Positions 53,684-62,795 of a DNA stretch of 64,000 nucleotides are shown here, piece after piece. The position numbers and the translations under genes were made by a program. The notes under the pieces were generated by a model. It saw nothing but the letters and a program-made list of their open reading frames with translations, was not told the origin of the DNA and searched no databases. The stretch covers positions 3,410,001 through 3,474,000 of the forward strand of contig JACJXX010000002.1 of NCBI GenBank assembly GCA_020636435.1. The letters run 5' to 3'. Position 1 is the first letter of the stretch, and every line of letters begins with the position of its first letter. The stretch is from Lewinellaceae bacterium (GTDB lineage Bacteria; Bacteroidota; Bacteroidia; Chitinophagales; Saprospiraceae).

Positions 53684-56083
53684 CTAATCAACCAGAGAAA
53701 ACCACCGGTTATTCTTCCAAACATAATTATCCTCCTGCCTGTATACATCATCCACCTCCGGCCGGATGAACAATTCATCCAGGTATAGCGGTTGCTGCCC
53801 CAGTTCTTCATTTCGGATGGTGAAGCGAATCCTGGAATCCGCCAGTTGGGGAATAAACCGGAATTCCAGCAATCCCCAGCCGTCGTTGTCGATGGCTTTC
53901 ACCTGCCCGTAGACGTGAAACCGCTGCTGATAAACCTCCTGCTCTCCTTCGGGCAGGTATTCCAGGATTTGCGCTTCGGACCGGGCGCGGAGGTCTTCGC
54001 CGAGATACATCCACACCGAAAAAGTATACCAGCCCAGGGCCGCCTGCCGGGGAATGGAGCCGTCAAAAACCACGACGCCGTCAGCGGCAGGCCCCTTCAT
54101 GGCCCCGCCTCCCCGATAATAAGAGGCCGTAGTGAGGCTGTCGAAAGATTCGTAATAAAATGTCTGATTGCTGTCTTTGGAGAGGAAAACCCCATGAGGA
54201 TGCAGGGAAAGGGTATCGGTGTTGATGGTATGGTTGATCTCTCTCACCCGGGCATTTATGCGCTCCGCGAAAGTGGCCAGGGGCAAGCGAAAGAGGCGGT
54301 AGGAATCCGTCTCGTACAATAGCTGAGTGCCTTCCAGCAGGTGCTGGTAGCGTTCTTTTTGTTGTTCGAAATGGTAATTTGCCACGAGGAGCAACAGCGG
54401 TTTGTCATTGGGGAAGTCATCCAGTATGGCTGGCCGGCGATAGGGCTCCAGGATGAGCTGAACCTGTTTTAAGGTCTGCCACAGTGGCGTCCGGGTCAGC
54501 ATAGCGCTGGTAGTGGGCAGGCCAGTTTGAGTAGAAAGGGTAAGGGAACGGGGAACGATCTCCCCTTCGCCGTGAAACCATAGGTTGTCAGAGCCGACAT
54601 TGAAGTAGGGAACCGTGAGGATGGCCTGAAATTCATCGTAATTGATGCCTTCGATCTCCGAATACCGCTTGCCGGCCTGAAGCTCCGGCACCTCGTCCAA
54701 CCCGAGGTTGACGGCGTAAATGCTATTGAAAGCTTCGAAGTACAGCACCGCCAGGGCCAGGGCCGAAAGCGCCACCCGCCAGGGCCGCCCCTTCGCCCAT
54801 TGCCAGAGCTCTGTAAAAACAATGATGTTGATCACGTAGTAAAACGCCCAGTTGAAGCGCCCGACGGAGCGGAACTGCCGGATGGGGCCGGCGTAATCCA
54901 GCCACCCTTCCAGGCCCGGAATGGTGAAAGGGTAGCCAAAAGAAAAAAGCAGGAGGGCCAGGGCAGCCCAGAAAATCTTGTTCAGATAGGCATTGCGTTC
55001 TCCTCCCGCCCGGACAATTGGCTGCCGAAACCGGCCGGCGATCCACCTCGCCAGCAGGATGATGCTGCCCACGCCGGCTACCAGGCCAATGTATGCCGCT
55101 CCTTCATACTGCACCTGCTCAATGCGGATCACGTTTTCATCTATCCATTGGAAGTGCGGCTGGAAAAGAGAAGTGAATACGCCTTCCCATATAGAATGGA
55201 ACACAAAAAAACCCCAGGGCTGGCCGGTCCTGCCTTCTACCGGGTCGCCGTGATACATCCAGAAGTAGAAGAAAGCCAGGGGCAATAAAACCTGTATGCT
55301 GTAGTGAAAAACATAACGGGGTATCTTTTGCCACCGCGGGCGGCGCAGGAAACTGGCCAGGAAATAGAAGGAGATGAAAAAAGACAGTATCGCAAAAAAG
55401 TAAAAGTGCAGCATGGAAAAACAAAAAACCGCCACGGCGATCCAGGCGCTCATCCGCCAGCTCCTGCTTTCGTCCAGCCGAAGCAACAAAAAAAGCACTA
55501 TAGCCAGGGCTGCCGTATGGGAAAGGCCGTAATGAGAGGCCATCCGGTGCAATTGAGGCGATAGAAAGGTGATGCCTGCAGCGACAGCCACGGCCCACCA
55601 CACGGGCGAATCCAGGCGGTACAGCAGGCGAAACAGAAAAAAGGCGCACAAGAGAATGGAAAACAGCAGGCTGAAATGCAAAATAGCCCGGGTATACCCC
55701 GTAATGTCCACCAGGTAAGCGCTGATGAATTTGACCGTGTTGGAAATCAAAGGCTGAGCGTCGGCCGGAATCACGTGCTCGCCGTACGGATAATTCATGC
55801 CCTGATAAAAAGAATAGCATGTATCGTAGCGGGCGTGGTATTCCATCACGGCATACACCTTGTACCCGTCGCCGTACGGTTCGATGACCTTACTGTTGGG
55901 GGACTGGAAGAAATCGGGAAAACGAAAGGCGAGCAGGGCCACCATCAGGAACAGGATAAGGATGGCGCCTCCGGTTTCGCGGGAAAAAAAAGGTATTTTG
56001 GATGGCTGCTCGATAGTTCTCACGGTTCGTTGGCTTACGATGGCAGCAAAGGTAAGATTTTGAGGGTAATTGCCGCCATACAC
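53684..56083 (-). CDS. Polytopic membrane protein (GT-C-like) with jelly-roll tail
   Basis: A 799-residue protein with roughly eleven to thirteen helices in the first 500 residues. EPYGDGYKVYAVMEYHARYD after the first helix is an acidic loop in the position of the GT-C glycosyltransferase motif, and YPYGEHVIPADAQPLISNTV follows. From about residue 500 a soluble part is seen: a mixed region and then a jelly-roll domain (GVVVFDGSIPRQAALGWYTF onward to the end). It resembles lipid-linked sugar transferases of the DUF6311 or PMT-like kind, but no exact family is recognised. The next gene on this strand, the dihydroorotase-like one, begins 27 bases after its stop. Confidence 0.7.
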   Translation of the reverse strand: MYGGNYPQNLTFAAIVSQRTVRTIEQPSKIPFFSRETGGAILILFLMVALLAFRFPDFFQSPNSKVIEPYGDGYKVYAVMEYHARYDTCYSFYQGMNYPYGEHVIPADAQPLISNTVKFISAYLVDITGYTRAILHFSLLFSILLCAFFLFRLLYRLDSPVWWAVAVAAGITFLSPQLHRMASHYGLSHTAALAIVLFLLLRLDESRSWRMSAWIAVAVFCFSMLHFYFFAILSFFISFYFLASFLRRPRWQKIPRYVFHYSIQVLLPLAFFYFWMYHGDPVEGRTGQPWGFFVFHSIWEGVFTSLFQPHFQWIDENVIRIEQVQYEGAAYIGLVAGVGSIILLARWIAGRFRQPIVRAGGERNAYLNKIFWAALALLLFSFGYPFTIPGLEGWLDYAGPIRQFRSVGRFNWAFYYVINIIVFTELWQWAKGRPWRVALSALALAVLYFEAFNSIYAVNLGLDEVPELQAGKRYSEIEGINYDEFQAILTVPYFNVGSDNLWFHGEGEIVPRSLTLSTQTGLPTTSAMLTRTPLWQTLKQVQLILEPYRRPAILDDFPNDKPLLLLVANYHFEQQKERYQHLLEGTQLLYETDSYRLFRLPLATFAERINARVREINHTINTDTLSLHPHGVFLSKDSNQTFYYESFDSLTTASYYRGGGAMKGPAADGVVVFDGSIPRQAALGWYTFSVWMYLGEDLRARSEAQILEYLPEGEQEVYQQRFHVYGQVKAIDNDGWGLLEFRFIPQLADSRIRFTIRNEELGQQPLYLDELFIRPEVDDVYRQEDNYVWKNNRWFSLVD

Positions 56084-56212
56084 AAGCTATAAAACTGTAA
56101 TGCACTGGGGGGCAAGGCGGCCAATCTGCCGGGGGGCTTTTTTTATTCCGGGAAAAATTTTTCCTTCTTTCCGCCGGGAAGCCGCAGCCGATGGCTTATC
56201 TTCCGGCTACTT

Positions 56213-57547
56213 ATGGATACCATTTTAATCATCGACGATGAAAAGGATATTCTCAACTTGCTGAGCCGCATTCTGGAGCTGGAAGGCTACGAGGTGCTGA
56301 AAGCTTCCGATGCTGGAGCAGGAAGGACACTCTTCGGATCGAGGGATATCCAGGCCGTTATCGTCGATGTAAAACTGCCAGATGGCAACGGCATTAAGCT
56401 CACTGCCGAGTTCAAAGCCCTGAAGCCGCAGGCGGAGGTGATCTGCCTGACTGCCTACGGCAACATCCCCGACGGGGTGCAGGCGATCAAGAACGGCGCC
56501 TTTGATTACCTGGTGAAAGGCGACGACAATCAGAAGATACTGCCCCTGGTGGCCAAAGCCCTGGAGAAAGCCAGGCTGCAGTTCAAGGTAGCCCGCCTGC
56601 AATCCCGCCTGCAGGAAAAGTATGGCTTCGAAAACATCATCGGCCGTTCCCGCCCGGTACAGGAAGCTATTGAACTCGCCCGGAAAGTGGCGCCGATGGA
56701 TACCACGGTGCTCCTCCAGGGGCCGACCGGCGCCGGCAAGGAGGTCTTCGCCAGGGCCATTCACGCCGCAAGCGGGCGGGCGGCCGAGAACTTCCTCGCG
56801 GTCAATTGCAGCGCGCTGGGAAAAGACCTGCTCGAGAGCGAGCTGTTCGGCCACAAAGCGGGCGCTTTCACCGGCGCCCATAAAGACAAAAGCGGCTTGT
56901 TCCAGGAAGCCCATAAAGGAACCATCTTCCTGGACGAGATCGGAGAGATGCCGCCCGAGCTGCAGGCCAAAATACTGAGGGTGCTCGAAGCGGGCACTTT
57001 CATCAAGCTGGGCGACACCCGGGAGACTAAAGTGGATGCGCGCGTCATCGCCGCCACCAACCGGAACCTGGAACTCGAAGTGCAGGAAGGCCGCTTCCGG
57101 GAGGATTTGTTCTACCGCATTTCGGTTTTTGCGATACGGCTGCCTTCCCTCAACGAACGCAAGGAAGACATCCCTGAACTGGCCGAATATTTCATGCGCT
57201 ACTTTGCAGCCAAAACAAACAAACAGATCACCGATATCTCTCCGGATCTTCTCGACGCCCTCCTCCGGCACCAATGGAAGGGCAACATCCGCGAACTGCG
57301 CAACATCATAGAACGGGCCGTCATCCTGGCCGAAACGCCCACCCTTGACGCTGGCCTTTTGCCCTTCGATTTCCTGCTTAAAAAGCTAGCCGGCATCTCT
57401 GCCGGCATATTCACCCTGAAGGACATGGAAAAAGCACACATTGCCAGCATGCTGGCCTACACCGGAGGCAACAAGACCAAAGCTGCGGAACTGCTGGGCA
57501 TCGGGCTTACCACCCTTTATAACAAGATCAGGGAATATGGCCTGTGA
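56213..57547 (+). CDS. Sigma-54-dependent response regulator (NtrC type)
   Basis: A 444-residue regulator. The receiver (about 1-120) has the acidic pocket IIDDEKD and phospho-acceptor Asp in VIVDVKLPDGNG. The AAA+ domain (about 145-380) has Walker A GPTGAGKE, the sigma-54 contact loop GAFTGAHKDKSG, and Walker B GTIFLDEIGEMP. The C-terminal Fis-type helix-turn-helix ends TKAAELLGIGLTTLYNKIRE. It lies directly upstream of a kdp locus that has a separate sensor domain and kinase start, so it probably controls potassium uptake in place of KdpE; this is inference from position. Confidence 0.92.
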   Translation: MDTILIIDDEKDILNLLSRILELEGYEVLKASDAGAGRTLFGSRDIQAVIVDVKLPDGNGIKLTAEFKALKPQAEVICLTAYGNIPDGVQAIKNGAFDYLVKGDDNQKILPLVAKALEKARLQFKVARLQSRLQEKYGFENIIGRSRPVQEAIELARKVAPMDTTVLLQGPTGAGKEVFARAIHAASGRAAENFLAVNCSALGKDLLESELFGHKAGAFTGAHKDKSGLFQEAHKGTIFLDEIGEMPPELQAKILRVLEAGTFIKLGDTRETKVDARVIAATNRNLELEVQEGRFREDLFYRISVFAIRLPSLNERKEDIPELAEYFMRYFAAKTNKQITDISPDLLDALLRHQWKGNIRELRNIIERAVILAETPTLDAGLLPFDFLLKKLAGISAGIFTLKDMEKAHIASMLAYTGGNKTKAAELLGIGLTTLYNKIREYGL

Positions 57548-57599
57548 TGTCAAAGTCGGAAGGCGGAAGCAGCCTTAATAGCTAATCCTCCAGGCAAGC

Positions 57600-57690
57600 C
57601 ATTGTCCAAGCCAGGTAGCCTTCCCATTTCCGGCTTCCGACTTCCGACTTCCAACTTCCGACTTCCAACTTCCGACTTAACATTTGCCAC
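57600..57690. repeat. Short tandem repeat in the regulator-kdp gap
   Basis: Repeats of CTTCCGACTTCC and CTTCCAACTTCC run from about 57628 to 57678, with looser copies on both sides. A related inverted tract lies at 20415-20510 (GGAAATCGGAAGTGGGAAAT). The remainder of 57548-57853 has no gene; it includes the presumed kdp promoter. Confidence 0.7.
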
Positions 57691-57824
57691 CCTTCAATTT
57701 CTGCAATCCCCCTTCAAATCCTGCATGGCCGCGGCCTCATTTCCGGCATGCTCCATATTTTCCTTTTTAAACAAAACCCTGTAATTCAGCCAATTGTGAA
57801 ACAAACCCTATCCGGCCGCTCTTC

Positions 57825-57841
57825 TGGCACTCCTTTTGGCA
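57825..57841 (+). promoter_or_regulatory. Possible sigma-54 promoter of the kdp run
   Basis: TGGCAC at 57825-57830, five bases, then TTGG (57836-57839) and CA resemble the -24/-12 pattern TGGCAC-N5-TTGC with a G in place of the -12 C. The start would fall at about 57852, almost on the first ATG (57854). The upstream gene encodes a sigma-54 activator, which makes the site sensible, but the match is imperfect. Confidence 0.3.
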
Positions 57842-57853
57842 TACACTGGTATT

Positions 57854-57997
57854 ATGTCAGATACGATCCAGGCCATAGCAATTTTTTTTCTGGCACTGCT
57901 CAACGCGGCCATGATCGGGGCCTGGGTTAAGGAAATTTATAACACATGGAACGACGAACGAAAAATGAAGGGGAACGGAAAGAGCCGCCGGAAATGA
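57854..57997 (+). CDS. Single-helix microprotein 1 of the kdp run
   Basis: A 47-residue frame: MSDTIQAIAIFFLALLNAAM begins one transmembrane helix (about 5-26), then IGAWVKEIYNTWNDERKMKG and a basic tail GNGKSRRK. Its TGA overlaps the next ATG by four bases (ATGA), a sign of coupled translation. It has the shape of small subunits that stabilise membrane complexes, such as KdpF. No family is recognised. It is below usual gene-calling length but three like it follow in perfect operon spacing. Confidence 0.6.
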   Translation: MSDTIQAIAIFFLALLNAAMIGAWVKEIYNTWNDERKMKGNGKSRRK

Positions 57998-58104
57998 CGA
58001 TAGAGGAATGGTATGAATCCAAACGCTACCTGCGGTGGCCCCTGATCGCCATGTTCCTTCTGGTCCTGCTGATTGTCATTCTTTTTCACCTCAACATCAT
58101 CTGA
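57994..58104 (+). CDS. Single-helix microprotein 2 of the kdp run
   Basis: A 36-residue frame, MTIEEWYESKRYLRWPLIAM followed by FLLVLLIVILFHLNII: a charged aromatic head and one helix (about 15-36) reaching to the C-terminus. It starts inside the stop of microprotein 1 and ends two bases before the next ATG. The function is unknown; the place before kdpF suggests a part in the Kdp complex or its sensing. Confidence 0.6.
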   Translation: MTIEEWYESKRYLRWPLIAMFLLVLLIVILFHLNII

Positions 58105-58106
58105 AA

Positions 58107-58208
58107 ATGGAAGCATTGCTCGGCCTTGCCCTGATCATGCTGGCGCTGGCCGCATTCGGGGTCCTTTGGAAATTCATCGACTGGTTCGATCAGATCATAA
58201 ACGAATAA
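58107..58208 (+). CDS. Single-helix microprotein 3 of the kdp run
   Basis: A 33-residue frame, MEALLGLALIMLALAAFGVL then WKFIDWFDQIINE: one helix and an aromatic, acidic tail. It begins two bases after the stop of microprotein 2 and ends two bases before the kdpF ATG. Its layout mirrors that of microprotein 1 (helix then W-rich amphipathic tail). Confidence 0.6.
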   Translation: MEALLGLALIMLALAAFGVLWKFIDWFDQIINE

Positions 58209-58210
58209 CT

Positions 58211-58288
58211 ATGACTGCACTGCTTTTGCTCTCATTGCTGGTACTGGCGTACCTGCTCTATGCGATTATCAAACCTGAAAAATTCTAG
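58211..58288 (+). CDS. kdpF: KdpF small subunit
   Basis: A 25-residue single-helix peptide MTALLLLSLLVLAYLLYAII-KPEKF. The ending YLLYAIIKPEKF matches KdpF, which binds at the lipid-facing side of KdpA and stabilises the KdpFABC potassium pump. It lies five bases before kdpA and two bases after microprotein 3. Confidence 0.85.
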   Translation: MTALLLLSLLVLAYLLYAIIKPEKF

Positions 58289-58293
58289 CGTCC

Positions 58294-59985
58294 ATGCAAA
58301 CGGAAATTACAGGCGCCGTTCTGATCTTCCTGCTTTCGGCGGCGCTCGCCTGGCCGCTGGGCCAGTACATGGCGAAGGTGTTTAAAGGGGAACGGAGCCT
58401 GCTGGATTTTCTGGCGCCCTTCGAAAACGCCATCTTCCGGCTGTGCGCCATCGACCCCGATGAGCAGATGGACTGGAAACAGAATATGAAGGCCATGCTG
58501 TCGGTAAATATCGCCTTTTTCCTGCTGGCCTTTCTGCTGCTTTCCCTTCAGGGTTTCATCCCGTTCTGGAACCCCAACGGTTTTGGCAACTGGGAGCCCA
58601 CTCTGGCTTTCAATACCGCCGTCAGCTTTACCACCAACACCAACCTGCAGCACTATTCCGGCGAAACTGCGGCGAGTTATTTCACACAGCTGAGCGTATT
58701 GGCATGGCTTCAGTTTGTCAGCGCAGGCACCGGCATTGCAGCCTGCGCCCTGCTCTTTCAGGGCCTGGCCAACAGATCGGGCAGCCGGCTGGGCAATTTT
58801 TACAAGCTGCTGGTGAGGAGTTGCACCCGCATTTTACTGCCCCTGGCGGTGGTGCTGTCGCTTTTCCTGAGCTTCAACGGCTCGACGGCCCACTTCAGGG
58901 GCTTGCAGGAGGTTGCCACCCTGGAAGGCGAAACGCAGAAGGTGGCGGGCGGCCCGGCGGCCCCTATGGTGGCCATCAAGCAACTGGGCACCAACGGCGG
59001 CGGCTTTTTCGGCCCCAATTCCAGCCACCCCTTCGAGAACCCGGATTACCTGACGAACATAGCTGAAAACATAGCCATTTTGCTGATACCCATCGGGCTG
59101 GTGTTCGCCTTCGGCTTCTACCTGGGCCGCAGGAAGCTGGCCCTGTTGTTCTTCGGCATCATGACGCTGTTGTTCATCAGCTTCGCGTCTTTTACTGCCT
59201 GGCAGGAGATCAAAGGCAACCCTGCTTTTGCCGGCATGGGGCTGGAGCAAACCATAAACATGGAGGGCAAGGAGGCCCGTTTCGGGCCGCTGGCATCGTC
59301 GCTCTGGGGCGTCTCCACCACCTCTACTTCCAACGGCTCGGTCAACGCCATGCACGAAAGCTTCATGCCGCTCTCCGGCGGGGTATTCCTTCTGGATATG
59401 TTCATCAACGCCCTCTATGGCGGCGTGGGGGTGGGGTTCATCAATTTCTTCGTATTCCTGGTGGTGGCCGTCTTCATCGCCGGGCAGATGATCGGGCGCA
59501 CGCCCGGCCTGCTGGGCAAAAAGCTGGAGGCCCGGGAGGTGAAGATCGCGGCCCTGGTCGTCGTCCTGCACCCGTTGCTCATCCTGGCGGGAACGGCCCT
59601 GGCCAGCCATGCCGCCGCGGCCAATCCGGAACTGGGCTGGCTGAACAAGCCCGGCTTCCACGGCTTCTCCGAAATGCTCTACGAGTTCACCTCGGCCGCC
59701 GCCAATAACGGCTCCGGCTTTGAGGGCCTGGGCGACAATACGCCGTTCTGGAATATCGCCACGGGCGTCGCCATGCTGCTGGGCCGCTTTCTGCCCATCA
59801 TCGGGCCGCTGGCCATAGCCGGCTCCCTGGCAGCGAAAAAGCCGGTTCCCGAATCGGCAGGCAGCCTGCAACTGGAAAGCTTCGCTTTCGGGGCGGTCCT
59901 GCTCGCCGTGATCCTCATCGTGGCCGCCCTGTCGTTCTTCCCGGCGCTGGCACTGGGGCCGGCGGCGGAGTATTTCAATGAGTGA
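58294..59985 (+). CDS. kdpA: Potassium-transporting ATPase subunit A
   Basis: A 563-residue channel-like subunit of the inner membrane Kdp pump that takes up K+ at low concentration. The four selectivity-filter loops are recognisable: FNTAVSFTTNTNLQHYSGE, QLGTNGGGFFGPNSSHPFEN, GSVNAMHESFMPLSGG and AAANNGSGFEGLGDN. The N-terminus (AVLIFLLSAALAWPLGQYMA) is the usual first helix with GxYMA. Length is normal for the family and no defect is seen. A 94-bp MITE lies between its stop and kdpB. Confidence 0.97.
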   Translation: MQTEITGAVLIFLLSAALAWPLGQYMAKVFKGERSLLDFLAPFENAIFRLCAIDPDEQMDWKQNMKAMLSVNIAFFLLAFLLLSLQGFIPFWNPNGFGNWEPTLAFNTAVSFTTNTNLQHYSGETAASYFTQLSVLAWLQFVSAGTGIAACALLFQGLANRSGSRLGNFYKLLVRSCTRILLPLAVVLSLFLSFNGSTAHFRGLQEVATLEGETQKVAGGPAAPMVAIKQLGTNGGGFFGPNSSHPFENPDYLTNIAENIAILLIPIGLVFAFGFYLGRRKLALLFFGIMTLLFISFASFTAWQEIKGNPAFAGMGLEQTINMEGKEARFGPLASSLWGVSTTSTSNGSVNAMHESFMPLSGGVFLLDMFINALYGGVGVGFINFFVFLVVAVFIAGQMIGRTPGLLGKKLEAREVKIAALVVVLHPLLILAGTALASHAAAANPELGWLNKPGFHGFSEMLYEFTSAAANNGSGFEGLGDNTPFWNIATGVAMLLGRFLPIIGPLAIAGSLAAKKPVPESAGSLQLESFAFGAVLLAVILIVAALSFFPALALGPAAEYFNE

Positions 59986-60004
59986 GGGACTGAAGGAATG
60001 AATA

Positions 60005-60098
60005 GAGTGCGTGACAAAAAAGCGGGGTTGCGGCAGGGCAATCGAAGTCGAAAGTCGTCAGACGACTGCCTTAAAACCCGCGAATATGTCACGCACTC
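60005..60098. mobile_element. 94-bp MITE between kdpA and kdpB with 9-bp target duplication
   Basis: Terminal inverted repeats GAGTGCGTGACA (60005-60016) and TGTCACGCACTC (60087-60098) are perfect, and the 9-bp direct repeat GAATGAATA flanks both ends (59996-60004 and 60099-60107). Inside are a further inverted pair GCGGG/CCCGC and a small palindrome GTCGTC-AG-ACGAC. No coding capacity. It lies within the kdp transcript and would form a large hairpin between kdpA and kdpB in RNA. Confidence 0.88.
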
Positions 60099-60126
60099 GA
60101 ATGAATAAACGCCAAAATCAGAAAAA

Positions 60127-62247
60127 ATGAAACCTGAAATTAACAGATCGATCTTTAGCGGGGCCATTCTCCGGCAATCGTTGAGCGCGTCATTCGCCAA
60201 GCTCGGCCCGCAGTCCATGATCAAAAACCCGGTAATGTTCACCGTGGAGATCGGCACAATAGTGATGGTGGTGGCAACGGTGCGCTCCCTTCTCCCGGGC
60301 AGGGAGGCGCTGGGAGACGCGGTTTATAACGCTGCGGTCACCCTTATCCTGTTCCTCACTCTGCTCTTTGCCAATTTTGCGGAGGCCCTGGCCGAGGCGC
60401 GGGGCAAAGCCCAGGCCAGGGCCCTTCGGAAAACCCGGACGGATACGCCTGCCAGGCGCCTGCTGGCCGACGGGCGGGCCGAAGAGACCAGCGCTTCCGC
60501 CCTGCGGAAAAACGACCTGTTCCTGGCCGAAGAGGGCGATATTATCCCTGCTGACGGCGAGATCGTGGAAGGGCTGGCCTCTATCGACGAATCGGCCATC
60601 ACCGGCGAATCGGCGCCGGTTTTCCGGGAAGCGGAAACCGACCGCAACAGCGTCATCGGCGGCACGAAGGTGCTGGCCGGCCGGATCAAAGTGATGGTTA
60701 CCAGCGAACCGGGAGGATCCTTCCTCGATAAGATGATCGCCCTGGTGGAGGGCGCCAACCGGCAGAAAACGCCCAACGAGATCGCCCTGACGATCCTGCT
60801 GGCCGGCTTTACGCTGGTGTTCCTCATCGTGACGGTTAGCCTGCAGCCGTTTGCCGCTTACAGCAATACAGCCATCACCATCGCCGCGCTGATCTCGCTC
60901 TTCGTCTGCCTCATTCCCACCACCATCGGCGGCCTGTTGTCCGCCATCGGCATCGCGGGAATGGACCGGGCCCTGAGCGCCAACATCATCGCCAAATCGG
61001 GCAAGGCCGTGGAAACGGCCGGCGACATCGACGTGCTCCTGCTCGACAAGACCGGCACCATCACCATCGGCAACCGCAAAGCGACGCATTTCTACCCCCT
61101 CAACGGGGCCGGCGAACGGGATTTCATCGAACTGGCAGCGCTCAGCTCTCTGGTGGACAAGACGCCGGAGGGCAAATCCATCCTGGAACTGGCCGGGCTC
61201 AAGGGCATAAAACAGGAAGCCCTCGCCCTGGAGGGCGCCTCTTTCGTGAAGTTTTCCGCCGAAACGCGCATGAGCGGCATCGACCTGCCCGACGGCAGGA
61301 AGATCAGAAAAGGCGCCTGGGACGCCATCAAAAAGTGGTGCCGCATTGAAGGCGAAGATCTCGAAAAGTTCGAAACCAAAACCCGCGAGATCGCCGAAAA
61401 GGGCGGCACGCCGCTGGCACTGGCCGTGAACTTCAGGCCCGCAGGGGTCATCCAGCTGGAAGACATCATCAAGCCCGGAATACGCGAACGCTTCGAACGC
61501 TTCCGGAAAATGGGCCTCAAAACGGTAATGGTCACCGGCGACAACCCGCTCACCGCTGCATACATTGCCAGGGAAGCCGGCGTCGACGACTTCATCGCCG
61601 AGGCGAAACCGGAAGACAAAATGGCCTACATAAAGCAGGAACAACAGGCAGGAAAGCTGGTGGCCATGATGGGCGACGGCACCAACGACGCTCCCGCCCT
61701 GGCGCAGGCCGACGTGGGCATCGCCATGAACAGCGGCACCCAAGCCGCCAAAGAGGCCGCCAATATGGTAGACCTGGACAACGACCCCACCAAGCTGCTG
61801 GAAGTGGTGGAGATCGGCAAACAGTTGCTCATCACCCGGGGCAACGTGACGACTTTCTCCATCGCCAATGACGTGGCCAAGTACTTTGCCATAGTGCCGG
61901 CCCTGTTTGCCGCTTCCATCCCGGGCCTGGACGCCCTCAACATCATGCAACTGGAAAGCCCTGGCTCGGCCATTTTGTCGGCGGTCATTTTTAACGCCCT
62001 CATCATTCCGCTGCTGATACCGCTGGCCCTGCGCGGGGTGAGATACCACCCCATCGGCGCCGCCGCCCTGCTGTCGCGCAACCTGCTGGTGTACGGCTGG
62101 GCTACTTTGTACTTTTATTGTACCCTTCATCGGGATCAAGCTGATCGACCTGATGGTGAACCTCTTAATGTAAAGTTACAAATAAACCATTATGAAAAAC
62201 CTGAGAATATCTGTGGTACCATTACCATACCGCCATTACCCTGCTGA
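60127..62247 (+). CDS. kdpB: Potassium-transporting ATPase subunit B, 3' end frameshifted
   Basis: The P-type ATPase of the Kdp pump. Intact marks: SIDESAITGESAPV, the phosphorylated Asp in VLLLDKTGTITIGN (about residue 305), MVTGDNPLTAAYIA and MMGDGTNDAPALAQADVG. The frame stays normal to NLLVYGWATLY; after a frame change between 62100 and 62120 the natural end VPFIGIKLIDLMVNLLM and a TAA at 62171-62173 lie in the next frame. The frame as it stands runs on to 62247 with unrelated text (CTLHRDQADRP). Only the last transmembrane helix, about 20 residues, is affected. Confidence 0.9.
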   Translation: MKPEINRSIFSGAILRQSLSASFAKLGPQSMIKNPVMFTVEIGTIVMVVATVRSLLPGREALGDAVYNAAVTLILFLTLLFANFAEALAEARGKAQARALRKTRTDTPARRLLADGRAEETSASALRKNDLFLAEEGDIIPADGEIVEGLASIDESAITGESAPVFREAETDRNSVIGGTKVLAGRIKVMVTSEPGGSFLDKMIALVEGANRQKTPNEIALTILLAGFTLVFLIVTVSLQPFAAYSNTAITIAALISLFVCLIPTTIGGLLSAIGIAGMDRALSANIIAKSGKAVETAGDIDVLLLDKTGTITIGNRKATHFYPLNGAGERDFIELAALSSLVDKTPEGKSILELAGLKGIKQEALALEGASFVKFSAETRMSGIDLPDGRKIRKGAWDAIKKWCRIEGEDLEKFETKTREIAEKGGTPLALAVNFRPAGVIQLEDIIKPGIRERFERFRKMGLKTVMVTGDNPLTAAYIAREAGVDDFIAEAKPEDKMAYIKQEQQAGKLVAMMGDGTNDAPALAQADVGIAMNSGTQAAKEAANMVDLDNDPTKLLEVVEIGKQLLITRGNVTTFSIANDVAKYFAIVPALFAASIPGLDALNIMQLESPGSAILSAVIFNALIIPLLIPLALRGVRYHPIGAAALLSRNLLVYGWATLYFYCTLHRDQADRPDGEPLNVKLQINHYEKPENICGTITIPPLPC

Positions 62248-62795
62248 TCTTCGGCATCATCTACCCGGCTTTGGCGTCATCTACCCGGCAGTGACGGGTT
62301 GGCGCAGTTGCTGTCGCCCCATGGCGCGCTAAGCAAGCCCGTTTACCGCGACGGCGCCCTGATCGGGTTCGAGAACATCAGTACCAATCCTTCGACAGCA
62401 GCCGGATTACTTCTGGGTACCCCCTCTGCCGTCGGATACGACGCCTCCGCCACCGGCGGTTCCAACCGGGGGCGTCCGACCCCGATCTCCTGCAACTGGT
62501 GCAGAGCCGGATCGACACGCTGTTGAAATACCATCCGGGCATCAGGCCAGAAGACATTCCCCCCGACATGGTGACGGCCTCCGGCTCGGGCCTGGACCCG
62601 CATATCAGCAAAGCGGGCGCGCTGATGCAGGTGCAGCGCATCGCCGCCGGCCGGCAGATGAGCGAAGAAAAAGTGCGGGAACTCATTGAGTCGCATACGC
62701 AGCGGCCTCTGCTGGGAATTTTGGGGCCGGGAGATATCGTCAATGTGCTGAAACTGAACCTGGCCCTGGATAAGAAAGCGAAAAAGGGAAACTGA
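62192..62795 (+). pseudogene. kdpC: kdpC with several frameshifts
   Basis: Pieces of KdpC lie in successive frames: MKNLRISV from ATG 62192, YHTAITLLIFGIIYPALA from 62223, LAQLLSPHGALSKPVYRDGA from 62299, PSAVGYDASATGGSNRG to about 62472, then LLQLVQSRIDTLLKYHPG in the last frame, closing RPLLGILGPGDIVNVLKLNL and a stop at 62793-62795. A 20-base tandem duplication (62253-62270 and 62273-62290) and at least four one-base changes are needed to join them. As written no KdpC is made. KdpC links KdpA and KdpB and is required for pumping. The stop overlaps the kdpD ATG by one base. Confidence 0.88.

Noticed and set aside
60190..62139. A 649-codon open frame opposite kdpB
   Set aside because: It is antisense to a well-conserved P-type ATPase and shows no domain or signal features.
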